DNA of 24,137 nucleotides from Candidatus Hydrogenedentota bacterium (lineage in GTDB: Bacteria > UBA8481 > J006). The stretch lies in contig RFFU01000056.1 of assembly GCA_003697085.1 (NCBI GenBank), positions 1 to 24,137 of the forward strand. The letters run 5' to 3'. The translations under genes and the position numbers were made by a program. Shown here piece by piece: positions 7,820 to 16,194 of this stretch. Numbering within the stretch: position 1 is the stretch's first letter; each line of letters starts with the position of its first letter. The notes under the pieces were generated by a model. It did not search any database. It was not told the DNA's origin and was given only the letters and a program-made list of their open reading frames with translations.

Positions 7820-8230
7820 CTATTTCTTTTCTGCGATTTTCACTATCGAGGAGGGGATATTCGGGCTTTTGGGATTGACGAACAGTTTCCTTTCGGCGGG
7901 AGAAATCACCACGTCCCTATCTTCCATTGGAACACCCTCCAAGAGAACCTCGTCTCAAAAAACAAGTGCTCCCGTAAAGCATCCTCTATTCTCGAACCTT
8001 GCTTCAACCGGGCCGACATAGGGACAGAGATGTTCCTTACCGTCAGCGGTGGTAACCTTTCGCTTATACAATTCCTTCAGATTCAACTGAAGGGCGATCT
8101 TTTCTGGTATGCAGAGGTGTAAGGCTCCGGAATTAAGGCTCCGGAATCCACCAATGCTTCGACTTCCATTGTCTTTCGTTTTCGTTCTTTTGGGTTCCCA
8201 AGAATAATCTTGGCCTTCACCAATTCCCAT
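7820..8230 (-). pseudogene. Clan AA (retropepsin-like) aspartyl protease, broken
   Basis: Read on the minus strand, fragments add up to a typical small bacterial clan AA aspartyl protease. The pieces are VKAKIILGNP, then EVEALVDSGA with the active-site D-S-G, then LHLCIPEKIALQL, TADGKEH, VGPVEARFENR, DEVLLEGVPMEDRDVVISPAE and LFVNPKSPNIPSSIVK. They are not in one frame. An extra base near the ATG at 8230 shifts the start. A 14-bp tandem duplication (8120-8133 and 8134-8147) breaks the frame just after the active site. A TGA at 7957-7955 stands where GGA (Gly) is expected. The frame then stays open to TAG at 7822-7820. An AGAGGAG site precedes the ATG. Three independent lesions make it a pseudogene unless they are sequencing errors. 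Confidence 0.8.
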
Positions 8231-8880
8231 AACACGTCTCCTCTGACGTCTTTCAGCAATGCCTATGTCCCAAGATCTACTTTATACCTCGCCGCCATTC
8301 TTCTGTTCCCAAAAAGTTTTCCTCCTCGTTCCCAGGATTCCCATAGGCACGTTTCCGCGCCGAGGCTGAACCTCATATTCGGCGGAGACGGCGGAAGGAA
8401 TAGGCCATCGGAAGTTGATGCATGTTCCGGGGGCCTCGCCGATGTTAGTACGGGCATGGCCGAAGGCACGGGCGAAGCAAAAGTCAAAAGGAGAAAGGCA
8501 AGGTCAAAAGCCAAAAGAGATGGAAAGATTTGGAGCGCAGACTCTCCCGTCCGCGGCAAACCTCTGGGAGCGTGGGCATCCTACTCGCAGGCAACCGCCC
8601 TCTTCCGCATGTTGGAGAACCTGCGTACCGTTTCTGCCGGCAGGGATGCCGACGTTCGCAGGGCTCGCACCTCTCCCGGGTCTTTCTGCCGGCAAGATGC
8701 CGGTGGCCCCAGGGAGGGCGTTCTTCGCGGGTGTGATGGTTTCGGGTTGTTTGAAGGTGGGTTTTGAGGGATATTTTTGGGGGAACGTGGCAAATAATGA
8801 TGAGAGACGGAGAGACAAGTACCGCGGAGCGAGGTCAAGGAGCGCAATACGAAAAGCAAGGAGCCGGGTTTCGTGTTTAG
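8231..8880. repeat. Repeat-rich spacer before the thi operon
   Basis: No gene is supported. On this side the purine strand is on top: about 8476-8530 is AAAGGCAAGG/AAAAGCCAAAAG sequence, the reverse complement of the pyrimidine tracts elsewhere. A degenerate CGCAGAC/GTCCGCG hairpin follows near 8536-8554. Further hairpins are GCCGGCA-GGGA-TGCCGAC (8636-8653) and GCCGGCA-AGA-TGCCGGT (8688-8704). I looked for a TPP riboswitch (CTGAGA ... ACCTGAT core) and did not find one. Confidence 0.55.
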
Positions 8881-8891
8881 TGGAGTAACCG

Positions 8892-9113
8892 ATGGTATAT
8901 GAAGAAATGTTGACGATCATTTTGAACGGAAAGGAGCGTTCCGTTCCCGAAACCGTGCGTACGGTGGCGGACCTCGTCGAGCATCTCGGTTTGAAGGACC
9001 GACCGATCGCAGTGGAGGTAAACCGAGAATTGGTTCCGCGTGCCAGCCATCCCCATCACGGACTTTCGTCCGGCGACCGGGTCGAGATTCTCCAATTCGT
9101 CGGCGGTGGTTGA
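8892..9113 (+). CDS. thiS: ThiS sulfur-carrier protein
   Basis: This 73-residue ubiquitin-fold protein carries sulfur as a C-terminal thiocarboxylate for thiazole formation. The core is [13 protein letters not shown], followed by [23 protein letters not shown] and [13 protein letters not shown]. The protein ends in the diglycine that is adenylated and sulfurated. ATG 8892 has GGAG six bases upstream. ATG 8907 would give a start closer to the family norm, so the first five residues are uncertain. It leads an operon whose next genes are a kinase (4-bp gap), a response regulator and thiG. No thiF, thiH, thiO or thiC is visible. Confidence 0.92.
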   Translation: MVYEEMLTIILNGKERSVPETVRTVADLVEHLGLKDRPIAVEVNRELVPRASHPHHGLSSGDRVEILQFVGGG

Positions 9114-9117
9114 AACG

Positions 9118-11172
9118 ATGGCGAAGAAGGAGGTTACGGAAGCGGAAGAGATGAGAACGGATGTGTTTCGTCTTCTTCCCTATCCGCTTCTGATCGTCGA
9201 AGGGGGATCGATCCTCTTCGCCAATCCCGCTGCGGAGCAATGGGGTTTCGAAGATGGAGGCAGCATCGACTCTCTTCCGCGGGACATTCTGGAAATCATC
9301 CGAGACGGCACGATTCGGCGGAAGAAGAAGAAGGAATACCGCGGACTGGTGATGAAACTCCCGGGCTTTTCCGAGGCGGTGACGATCGATCTCTCTCTCG
9401 TCCCCATCCCGTCGATTGAGCACCCGAACGCCTTGATCGTCTCATTCGTCGATGTGACGTGGCACCATCAGACGATGGACGAGATCGCGCGGATCGTTCT
9501 GGAAGCGGAAGCGGCGAACCGGGAATTGAACCTCAAGATTCGAATTCTGTCGGAGTTGGCTCGTCTCGGCGAGGCCCTTCTCAAAGCCGTCACGCCTGCG
9601 GACGTCAAAGACCTTTTGGTCTCTTCGCTCCGAAACACGGGCCTCTTTCGAGAAGTCCTTTTGTTGGAGAGCGGCATGAAGGAGAGTGGAGGAAATGCCG
9701 CATTGCCTTCGGATGCGAAGGAATGGCTGGAGGATTTCGAACGCGGTTTCAACCGCTCCGGTTTCTTCGCCAAGGACACTCTTATTCTCTGTCCGCTTCT
9801 TTCGCGGGAAAGCGCGTTCGGCATCCTTCTGCTTCGGGTCTGGGAGCCGGAGTCGGGATTGATCAGTCTGGTGGAAGAGGTGCGCTCTTTCGTGTCGCTG
9901 GGAACCTTCGCGCTCGAGAATCTCCTTCTCTCGGACGAGCTTCTGGACACCTTGCGCGATCTCTCGTTCCGGAATCGGGTTTCCCGGATTCTGCAATCGA
10001 CCCGTTCCCCCCACGATCTCGAGGTTTCATTGCGGAATCTGTTGCTTTCGTACCTGCCGATCAAGTGGTTTGGCATTGTGGACTCGGTTTCCGCGGCCAT
10101 TCCTCGTCCGCTTATGGAAACGGTGGAACAGGCGTTGCGCGGGCAAACGGTTGTGACTCCCGACGGAAGCGGGATGGCGGTTCCGGGAGGCCGAGGAGGA
10201 CCGGAGGGGGACGAGACCGGTTTGAGGCGGTACTCGGTCTTCGCGATTTACGGGGAGAAAGGCGCCTTCCACTCCGCGGCGCGCCGAAAATTGATCCAAT
10301 CCGTTTTCGACACAGCGGCGATCGCGCTGCGCAATGCGCGGCTTTACCAGGACATCCGAGCACACACGGTTGCGCTGGAATTCCTCAACAAAGAGCTGGC
10401 GCGTGCAGTGGAGAACCTGAAGGCGGCCAACGAGATGAAATCACGTTTTGTCTCGACCGTCTCGCATGAATTTCGAACTCCGCTGACAAGCATTCTTTCG
10501 TATGTGGAGACTTTGCTGGCCGAGGGAGAGAAAATCGACCCGGCGACGCGAAAGGAATTTTTGACGGTGGTGCAAGATGAGTCGCGGCGCCTCTCGCGCC
10601 TCATCAACCAACTGCTCGATTTCTCCCGGATCCAATCCCGCGACACGGAATTGTCGATCGTCAACGTCGATCTCGCGGACTTGCTCGGACAGATTCACGC
10701 CGCCTTGGAGCCGATCGCGGAACAAAAACTTCTCGAATTTCCGGAGCCGTTGGTAGAGGCTGCGTGCGCGGTCCTGGGGGACCGTGACGCGCTTCATCAA
10801 GTCTTGCTCAACATCGTTTCGAACGCGATCCAATACACGCTCCCGGGAGGCCGGGTACGGATTCTTCTGGATTCGGACGAAGAGTTCGCATATATTCACG
10901 TGGAGGACACCGGTGTGGGGATTCCGCCCGATTCGTTGGAGAACATCTTTGGTGAGTTCTTCACGGTAACGCAGACACGGGCGGAGGTTGCGCGGGCGGA
11001 GCATATCCGCAGCGGCGGCGGCAAGGAGGATCCCTCGTTCGGCACCGGTCTCGGCCTGGCCATCGCGAAGGCGATCGTCGACCGTCATCAGGGGCAGATC
11101 GAAGTAAGATCGAAAGTCGGTGAAGGCACCGTCTTCACGATTAAATTGCGAAGGAGAGGCGTGGAGGAATGA
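9118..11172 (+). CDS. Soluble hybrid-sensor histidine kinase (PAS/GAF-like, HisKA, HATPase)
   Basis: This 684-residue kinase has no membrane segment, so it probably senses a cytoplasmic signal. The N-terminus (about 15-115, FRLLPYPLLIVEGGSILFANPAAE) looks like a PAS fold. Two GAF-like regions follow (about 140-280 and 285-425), then a coiled linker. The dimerisation helix carries VSHEFRTPL with phospho-accepting His450. The ATP-binding domain has NIVSNAIQYT (N box), EDTGVGIP (G1) and GTGLGLAIAKAIV (G2). ATG 9118 lies four bases after the thiS stop. The open frame begins at 9040 inside thiS, but that part is shadow. The stop overlaps the next start in ATGA, so kinase and regulator are coupled. 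The ligand is unknown. Confidence 0.92.
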   Translation: MAKKEVTEAEEMRTDVFRLLPYPLLIVEGGSILFANPAAEQWGFEDGGSIDSLPRDILEIIRDGTIRRKKKKEYRGLVMKLPGFSEAVTIDLSLVPIPSIEHPNALIVSFVDVTWHHQTMDEIARIVLEAEAANRELNLKIRILSELARLGEALLKAVTPADVKDLLVSSLRNTGLFREVLLLESGMKESGGNAALPSDAKEWLEDFERGFNRSGFFAKDTLILCPLLSRESAFGILLLRVWEPESGLISLVEEVRSFVSLGTFALENLLLSDELLDTLRDLSFRNRVSRILQSTRSPHDLEVSLRNLLLSYLPIKWFGIVDSVSAAIPRPLMETVEQALRGQTVVTPDGSGMAVPGGRGGPEGDETGLRRYSVFAIYGEKGAFHSAARRKLIQSVFDTAAIALRNARLYQDIRAHTVALEFLNKELARAVENLKAANEMKSRFVSTVSHEFRTPLTSILSYVETLLAEGEKIDPATRKEFLTVVQDESRRLSRLINQLLDFSRIQSRDTELSIVNVDLADLLGQIHAALEPIAEQKLLEFPEPLVEAACAVLGDRDALHQVLLNIVSNAIQYTLPGGRVRILLDSDEEFAYIHVEDTGVGIPPDSLENIFGEFFTVTQTRAEVARAEHIRSGGGKEDPSFGTGLGLAIAKAIVDRHQGQIEVRSKVGEGTVFTIKLRRRGVEE

Positions 11173-11918
11173 GCAAGAAAGTGGTGCTGGTCGTGGACGA
11201 CCAGGCGAACGTGCGTAACATTCTCGAATTCAATTTCAAGCGACGCGGGTTCGATGTGTTGGCGGCTCCGGACGGATTGGCGGCGATCACGATGGCGGTC
11301 AATCAAACTCCCGATTTGGTGGTTCTCGATATTATGATGCCGGGAATTGACGGCTTCCAGGTACTTGAAAAACTCAAGTCCTCGGAAAAGACCCGGGAAA
11401 TCCCTGTTCTCGTCGTCTCCGCCAAGGGGACCGAACCCGATATTCTCAAGGCGATGCAGCTGGGCGCGAAGGATTACGTCGTCAAGCCCTTCAATATGGA
11501 TGCGTTGATCCAAAAGGCCTTCCGGCTGATCGAATCGGCTCCGGAGCGGAAGGAGGAAAAACCGCGGACCAATGAAAAGAAAACACTTCCCTACCCGATC
11601 GCCGGTTTCCTTCACGTGAAGGCGAACATCGATTCCGAAACGGAAAGAGACTTGGAAGAGACGGTTCTGGCGTTGGCTTCCGTCGTCAATTCCGGAATCG
11701 TGGTGGCGTTGGATCCGGAAGAAGATATACCGAGCCTGACCTTCGGAAAGTTGGCTCGCATTCAACAACAGGTGAAGCGGACCGGTTCGGAATTGATTCT
11801 TGCGACGAACTCGGATTCCCACCGGCAGACCCTCTCCGATTCCGGGTTCGGAAAGCATTTCAAGATCCTCCCGATTCCCGACGATCTCTGGGAGAAGGAG
11901 AAGGGGGAGAAGCAATGA
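11169..11918 (+). CDS. Response regulator, REC plus STAS-like C-terminal domain
   Basis: This is a 249-residue protein. The receiver domain (1-122) has the acidic pair D10/D11, phospho-acceptor Asp54 in VVLDIMMPG, and Lys106 in DYVVKPF. A charged linker (about 127-143) leads to a domain at about 145-240. That domain resembles a STAS/anti-anti-sigma fold ([18 protein letters not shown], then [15 protein letters not shown], then [13 protein letters not shown]). No DNA-binding domain is visible, so output is probably through protein contact. The start overlaps the kinase stop and the stop overlaps the thiG start, both as ATGA. The receiver is certain; the STAS call is by pattern only. Confidence 0.9.
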   Translation: MSKKVVLVVDDQANVRNILEFNFKRRGFDVLAAPDGLAAITMAVNQTPDLVVLDIMMPGIDGFQVLEKLKSSEKTREIPVLVVSAKGTEPDILKAMQLGAKDYVVKPFNMDALIQKAFRLIESAPERKEEKPRTNEKKTLPYPIAGFLHVKANIDSETERDLEETVLALASVVNSGIVVALDPEEDIPSLTFGKLARIQQQVKRTGSELILATNSDSHRQTLSDSGFGKHFKILPIPDDLWEKEKGEKQ

Positions 11919-12712
11919 GCCTGCGGTATGACCCCGTTCAGAGAAAGACGGACGGGCCGCTCGTTGTGGGAGAAACCGCCTACCGGTCGCGGTTGATTGT
12001 CGGGACAGGCAAATACGCGGATCTCGAGGTGATGCGGAGGGCGTTGGAGGCCTCGGAGGCGGAGGTCGTCACTGTCGCGCTCCGTCGCGTTGATCTCGAC
12101 CGCCCCGACAAGAAGACGCTTCTCGATTTCATCCCGAAATCCTTCCGGCTCCTTCCGAACACGGCCGGGTGCTACACAGCGGAGGAAGCGGTGCGCGTGG
12201 CGCGTTTATCGAGGGAGATGGGGATCGGAAACGCGGTGAAATTGGAAGTCCTCGGCGATGAGCGGACGTTGTTGCCGGACGTTGTGGAGACGCTGAAGGC
12301 GGCGGAAACGTTGGTGGAGGAGGGGTTCGAGGTATGGGCCTACACGAACGACGATCCCGTGACGGCACGGAAACTCCAGGAGATCGGTGTGGCCGCGGTT
12401 ATGCCGCTGGGGGCCCCGATTGGAAGCGGGCAAGGACTTCTCAATCCCAATCCCATCAGAATAATTCTTGAAGAAATCCGGGTACCGGTTATAGTGGACG
12501 CCGGTGTCGGAACCGCTTCGGACGTCGTCCTTGCGATGGAACTAGGCATCGACGGTGTCCTGCTCAACACGGGGATCGCCGGCGCCGACGATCCCGTGCG
12601 TATGGCCCGAGCAATGGCGCACGCTGTTCGAGCGGGGCGCGAGGCTTTCCTGGCGGGCCGAATCCCGAAACGGTTGTACGCCAAGGCTTCGACGCCGGAA
12701 AAGGATTTTTAG
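11915..12712 (+). CDS. thiG: ThiG thiazole synthase
   Basis: This 265-residue TIM-barrel enzyme builds the thiazole phosphate of thiamine from 1-deoxyxylulose 5-phosphate, dehydroglycine and ThiS-thiocarboxylate. Motifs are [61 protein letters not shown] and [14 protein letters not shown]. Lys109 in [10 protein letters not shown] is the Schiff-base lysine. Length agrees with the family (about 255-270). ATG 11915 overlaps the response-regulator stop (ATGA), so it is translationally coupled to signalling genes. That gene order is not the usual thiS-thiG adjacency. Confidence 0.96.
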   Translation: MSLRYDPVQRKTDGPLVVGETAYRSRLIVGTGKYADLEVMRRALEASEAEVVTVALRRVDLDRPDKKTLLDFIPKSFRLLPNTAGCYTAEEAVRVARLSREMGIGNAVKLEVLGDERTLLPDVVETLKAAETLVEEGFEVWAYTNDDPVTARKLQEIGVAAVMPLGAPIGSGQGLLNPNPIRIILEEIRVPVIVDAGVGTASDVVLAMELGIDGVLLNTGIAGADDPVRMARAMAHAVRAGREAFLAGRIPKRLYAKASTPEKDF

Positions 12713-12763
12713 GAGTTGCCAAAACGCGGATGACGCGAATGAAAGGAAGAGGAGACGAAGAAA

Positions 12764-13744
12764 ATGACGACACAACAAGACCAACTCTTGCTGGAGCACT
12801 ACCGTGACCTGATCGGCCCGACGCCGGTCGTTCAACTGGACCGAATCAGTCCGCAGCCGGGCCCGACCTTCTTCGCAAAACTGGAATTTCTTCTTCCCGG
12901 GGGAACCTCGTCGGACCGCGCGATCGATTACCTCATCCGAAATGCCGAAAAGGAAGGAAGTTTGAGAACGGGAAGCGCGGTCGTGCTTCCGACCGACGGA
13001 ACGACGGCACCGGGAGCGGCGATCCTTTCCCGCGCCCGCGGCTACGAATTTATCGCGGTGATGCCGGAATCGACGCCGAAGGGTTTCGTGGAACACACGC
13101 GGTTGTTGGGAGGCGAGGTCGTCTTTTCTCCGGAACACGATCATATCCGCGGAGCGATTGCTTTGGCGAAGGAACTGATCAATGAAAATCCCGGCAAGCG
13201 GGTGTTGATCAACCTTTATGAGAACAGCGCGAATGCGGAGATCCACAAAAAGACAACCGGCCAGGAGATCATTCATGTGCTCGGAAAGAATATCGACGCG
13301 CTCGTGGTCGGAATTCATTCCGGCGGAACAATCGCCGGATGCACCGGTGCGCTGAAGGCCGTCAATTCGAGGTGCAAGGTGGTGGCGGTGGAGCCGGCGG
13401 AATCGAATGTTCTTTCGGGAGGGAAGCCGAGACCGCACAATTTGCACGGCCTGGGCCTTCCCGCTGTTCCGCCTTTCCTGAACCAGGCTCCCATCGATGA
13501 GGTCGTGAAGGTGACGGTCGAGGCGGCCGAGGACGGGCGCAGCGTCTTGGCCGAGAAGGAAGGGATCCTTGTGGGGCCGGCCGGCGGAGCCGTGATTGCG
13601 GCGATGCTGGAGGTCTGTGAGAAGATGGGGCCTGATCAAGATATCGTGGGAATTCTCAACGTTCCCGGACATTATTATTTGGCGCGGCCGGAGCCGGAGG
13701 AGGAAGAGGAGCGCTCGGAGGAGGAGGCGGCGCCGGTATCCTAA
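12764..13744 (+). CDS. Cysteine-synthase-fold protein lacking the PLP lysine
   Basis: This 326-residue protein aligns with CysK/CysM along its length (IGPTPVVQLDRI; YENSANAEIHKKTTGQEI; VVAVEPAESNVLSGGKPRPHNLHG). Key active-site sites differ. The lysine motif NPxxSxKDR reads LPGGTSSDR, placing Ser50 where the PLP Schiff-base lysine belongs. The substrate loop TSGNTG reads TDGTTA (77-82). The late SSGA and PDSGERYL motifs read GPAGGA and NVPGHYYL. The phosphate-loop glycines survive as HSGGT. A very acidic tail (EPEEEEERSEEE) ends the protein. It starts 51 bp after thiG on the same strand, with GAAGAAAA upstream. It is probably not a PLP enzyme; a sulfur-relay or regulatory role beside ThiS/ThiG is inference. 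Confidence 0.88.
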   Translation: MTTQQDQLLLEHYRDLIGPTPVVQLDRISPQPGPTFFAKLEFLLPGGTSSDRAIDYLIRNAEKEGSLRTGSAVVLPTDGTTAPGAAILSRARGYEFIAVMPESTPKGFVEHTRLLGGEVVFSPEHDHIRGAIALAKELINENPGKRVLINLYENSANAEIHKKTTGQEIIHVLGKNIDALVVGIHSGGTIAGCTGALKAVNSRCKVVAVEPAESNVLSGGKPRPHNLHGLGLPAVPPFLNQAPIDEVVKVTVEAAEDGRSVLAEKEGILVGPAGGAVIAAMLEVCEKMGPDQDIVGILNVPGHYYLARPEPEEEEERSEEEAAPVS

Positions 13745-14044
13745 AAACAGAAGAAGGCGCAGAAAACGGTACGCGGGCATTCCTGTCCGCGAAGCCCTGT
13801 CCGCAAAGTGCCGATCCGCCGGACCGATCCGCCGCGGGGGAGATCACCTGCACTTCATTCCGCAGGCAAGATGGTTTCCTGCCGGCGTGTAGGCCTGCAG
13901 TTCCGGGGAGGATGCTTTTTGCGGGTATTCCAGCGGGCAGGGATGCCCGCGCTCCCAGGGATGGCGGTCCTTGCGGATCTTCTGCCGGTAATCTTCAGCC
14001 GGTAAGGATGCCGGCGCTCCCAGGTCCGAGAACCCGCGCGTCCC
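13745..14044. repeat. Hairpin-repeat cluster downstream of the thi operon
   Basis: No gene is seen in these 300 bases. Clear hairpins are GCGGGCA-GGGA-TGCCCGC (13933-13950) and GCCGGTA-AGGA-TGCCGGC (13998-14015, one G.T pair). A looser one, GCAGGCAAGATGG...CCTGCC, begins near 13862. The two clear units are followed by GCTCCCAGG. They lie between convergent genes and could serve as transcription stops, but no T tract follows. Confidence 0.6.
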
Positions 14045-14851
14045 TCAAAAGATGCCTGGAAAGATGTCGCTTCTCTTAGTGGGGGTCAAGGAAAGGTACT
14101 CGACCTCGATATTTTCTCTGTCCAACAAGCGCACAACGACGGCGCCGGCGTCATAGCGCTCGTCGCGAGTGAACGCAAGAGAAGGAACGGAGAAGACGCT
14201 GCAACGCGGCGGGCGAATGCGGTTTCCCGGTTCGGGACGCTCGACCTTCAGAAGCGGCCGCGCGTGAAGGTAGTACGCGGCGTGGTCCGAACCGAGAAAA
14301 TGGGGTTGAGCGAGGCGGCCGTAACAGACCGCGCTGGTGTTTTCATCCGCGCTCGAACCGACATCCCAGCCGTGAGACCGCCGCCGCCGCTTGCTCCGTT
14401 TCGCGTAGTGTGGGGGAAGTACCGATTCATGAACAATCGAAAAATGGGAGGTTCTGATTCGCACGGGCAGCGCGTCCAGAAAGGCGATTTCTTCCCTTCC
14501 CAACGCCTTCACCGTCTCCTCGGCGGCGCGGTACGCGACCGGTCCGTACGTGTGAATGAATTCTCGATCGAGAAGAAGAACGTCGTGGTTTCCAAGAATG
14601 CAGTGCGCCTGGTGTTCCTGGAGCAGTTTGAGACATCGCGACGGTTCGGACGCCTCACCGGTAATGTCACCGGCGTGGAAGAACTTCGTCACCCCGTATT
14701 CGTCCTTTAGTACCCGCAGCATCTCCTCGAGAGCCTCGGCGTCTCCGTGGGTCGAGGCGACGATTCCGCAGACGGAATCAGGTTCGAGAAGAACCGTTTC
14801 GGTTCGATTCGGTTCTCCTGGTTTGAATCCCGGCTTCTTGTCGCTGCTCAA
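14045..14851 (-). CDS. Calcineurin-like metallophosphoesterase, YfcE/MJ0936-type, altered metal site
   Basis: This 268-residue protein has AGDITG (60-65) and the strong LGNHD motif (86-90), plus a later VHES. These are typical of small bacterial phosphoesterases that begin with (S)DxHG. Here the first motif reads VASTHGD, so the first metal-ligand Asp is Ser33 while His35 remains. The usual late GHTH is also not clear (GSDHAAYYLHARP). A basic insertion KRSKRRRRSHG (about 156-166) looks unusual. The likely start is TTG 14851 with GAGGGAG just upstream. Weakened or altered metal binding is inferred. It stands alone between two repeat regions and converges with the CysK-like gene. Confidence 0.75.
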   Translation of the reverse strand: MSSDKKPGFKPGEPNRTETVLLEPDSVCGIVASTHGDAEALEEMLRVLKDEYGVTKFFHAGDITGEASEPSRCLKLLQEHQAHCILGNHDVLLLDREFIHTYGPVAYRAAEETVKALGREEIAFLDALPVRIRTSHFSIVHESVLPPHYAKRSKRRRRSHGWDVGSSADENTSAVCYGRLAQPHFLGSDHAAYYLHARPLLKVERPEPGNRIRPPRCSVFSVPSLAFTRDERYDAGAVVVRLLDRENIEVEYLSLTPTKRSDIFPGIF

Positions 14852-14969
14852 TCTCCCTCTTCCTCCGAATCCGCCATTGCTGTTCGTGCGTTATTTCATT
14901 CTTCCAGTAAGAATAGTCGCCCCGCGTTCTTTCGTCTTCCTCTTTTCTTCATGTTTCCCTTTTTTCCTT

Positions 14970-14989
14970 CGCAGACAAGAGTGTCTGTG
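14970..14989. repeat. Hairpin repeat, CGCAGACA/TGTCTGTG type
   Basis: CGCAGACA (14970-14977), loop AGAG, TGTCTGTG (14982-14989). One pair is G.T; otherwise it equals the units at 155 and 7742. It is preceded by a C/T-rich stretch, 14920-14969. Confidence 0.65.
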
Positions 14990-15037
14990 CTCGATAATAC
15001 GGCGGATAATGGGGCGCCGATTTGGCAACCTGGGAAC

Positions 15038-15440
15038 GCAGGCATCTTGCCTGCAAGAATGGGCCGCAGGTTCTCCAACCTGCGGGGCGGATCGGCGTCC
15101 GCGTTGTCATTCCGAGCACCAGCGAGGAATCCTCTTCACGCGGTATCCCGCCGTGGTGCCGATACGCCCCCCTCACCCCAACCCTCCCTGCCTGCGCCGC
15201 GATGCGTCGCGGCAGGCAGGTCCCCCCGAGGGGCGAGGGAGAACGAGGCGGTTGTCAGCAGACTTGGGGGATTCCTCGTCAGGCTGCGCCAGCCTGCCGG
15301 CAGGCTGGCCCGCCCCGGAATGACACCACGGGCGGATCGGCAATTCGCAGACGTTCGCAGACTGGAGAGTCTACGCTTCAAATCTTCCGTTCCCTTTTCC
15401 CTTTTGCCTTTCTCCTTTTTTCTTTTTCCGTTGTCGCCGG
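15038..15440. repeat. Copy A of a long direct repeat, including an inverted-repeat-bounded element (15106-15324)
   Basis: The block opens with hairpins GCAGGCA-TCT-TGCCTGC (15038-15054) and CCGCAGGTT-CTCC-AACCTGCGG (15064-15085). An element follows from GTCATTCCGAG (15106-15116) to CCGGAATGAC, ending at 15324. These ends are inverted repeats of each other. After it come ACCACGGGCGG, the hairpin CGCAGACT-GGAG-AGTCTACG (15356-15375) and a pyrimidine tract. Nearly the same order recurs at 16195-16460, where the element is about 92 bp shorter. No protein coding is supported inside. Confidence 0.75.
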
Positions 15441-15442
15441 GG

Positions 15443-15805
15443 TCAGGCGAAGTGATCGACGAGGTTCGAAGGGGCTGGACCGCGGCGGAAACGAGCATAG
15501 GAAGCGTTTAGGACAATTCTTTGTCCGCCGGGAGGAATATCCTCGGAGAAGAGCGAGCCGAAAGGCCGAGGGACGGGAACAGGGCGAACGATCTGAAAGA
15601 GCCTGAGGGTGGGAAAAGAACCACGCGCGTCGTAGGTTGCCGTCGTCTCGGAAAAGGCCGCAACTGGCCGACGTTGAAATGAGTCGGCGATCGAGGCCGC
15701 CACTTGCAGTCCCGGCTCCGCCGCGGAGGCCGACCGAGGAGCCTCCATCTGCCTCGGAATCGGCTGAACACGCTCGGGAGCGCGTGTTCCGGCTACTCCG
15801 GCCAT
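15443..15805 (-). CDS. Possible 120-residue protein, unrecognised
   Basis: This frame has an ATG at 15805 with GGGAGGGAG about eleven bases upstream. It encodes an Ala/Arg/Pro-rich protein starting MAGVAGTRAPERVQPIPRQ and ending SNLVDHFA. I recognise no family. The middle (DIPPGGQRIVLNASYARFRR) looks more protein-like than the surrounding repeats, and the frame sits between repeat copies A and B where no other gene is found. There is no signal peptide or membrane segment. It could equally be chance open frame in GC-rich DNA. Confidence 0.35.
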   Translation of the reverse strand: MAGVAGTRAPERVQPIPRQMEAPRSASAAEPGLQVAASIADSFQRRPVAAFSETTATYDARGSFPTLRLFQIVRPVPVPRPFGSLFSEDIPPGGQRIVLNASYARFRRGPAPSNLVDHFA

Positions 15806-16194
15806 ACGTCCATGTCTCCCTCCCTTGTCTCACCTCGGCGCGACCGCGAATTTTTCTCTCTGCCGCCCGCCGGGGCCGGGCTCCATCCCGGTTCGTTTCC
15901 TACTTTCACAGAATTTTACCCCCGTAGCGCGGGAAAATCAACCTTGTTTTTCATCTTCCTTTTTTCTTCATCTTTCCTTCTGCCTCGTATTCGGCGGAAC
16001 CGGGAGGCAGACGTTCCGGGACGGAGCCGTCGGAACGAGAAAAAATGAGAAACGGGCACGCCATTTTCCGTCCCTTTTTTCTTTTGATTTTGCGCTTCTC
16101 TTGTTCCGTCGTTCCGAGGCGCGTCGGCGCGCCCCCTCCCCCATTAAGATTCGGCCCGAGGCCGTGACCGGCTTCCGTCGTTCCGGCGGGCACG

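Noticed and set aside
7955-7957. TGA read as glycine or selenocysteine in the aspartyl protease
   Set aside because: Other genes in the window end cleanly at TGA, no SECIS-like hairpin was seen, and the gene also has a frame-breaking duplication, so a nonsense mutation is simpler.
8700-8891. TPP riboswitch upstream of thiS
   Set aside because: No CTGAGA or ACCTGAT-type core could be found in order; only repeats and a short purine-rich leader are present.
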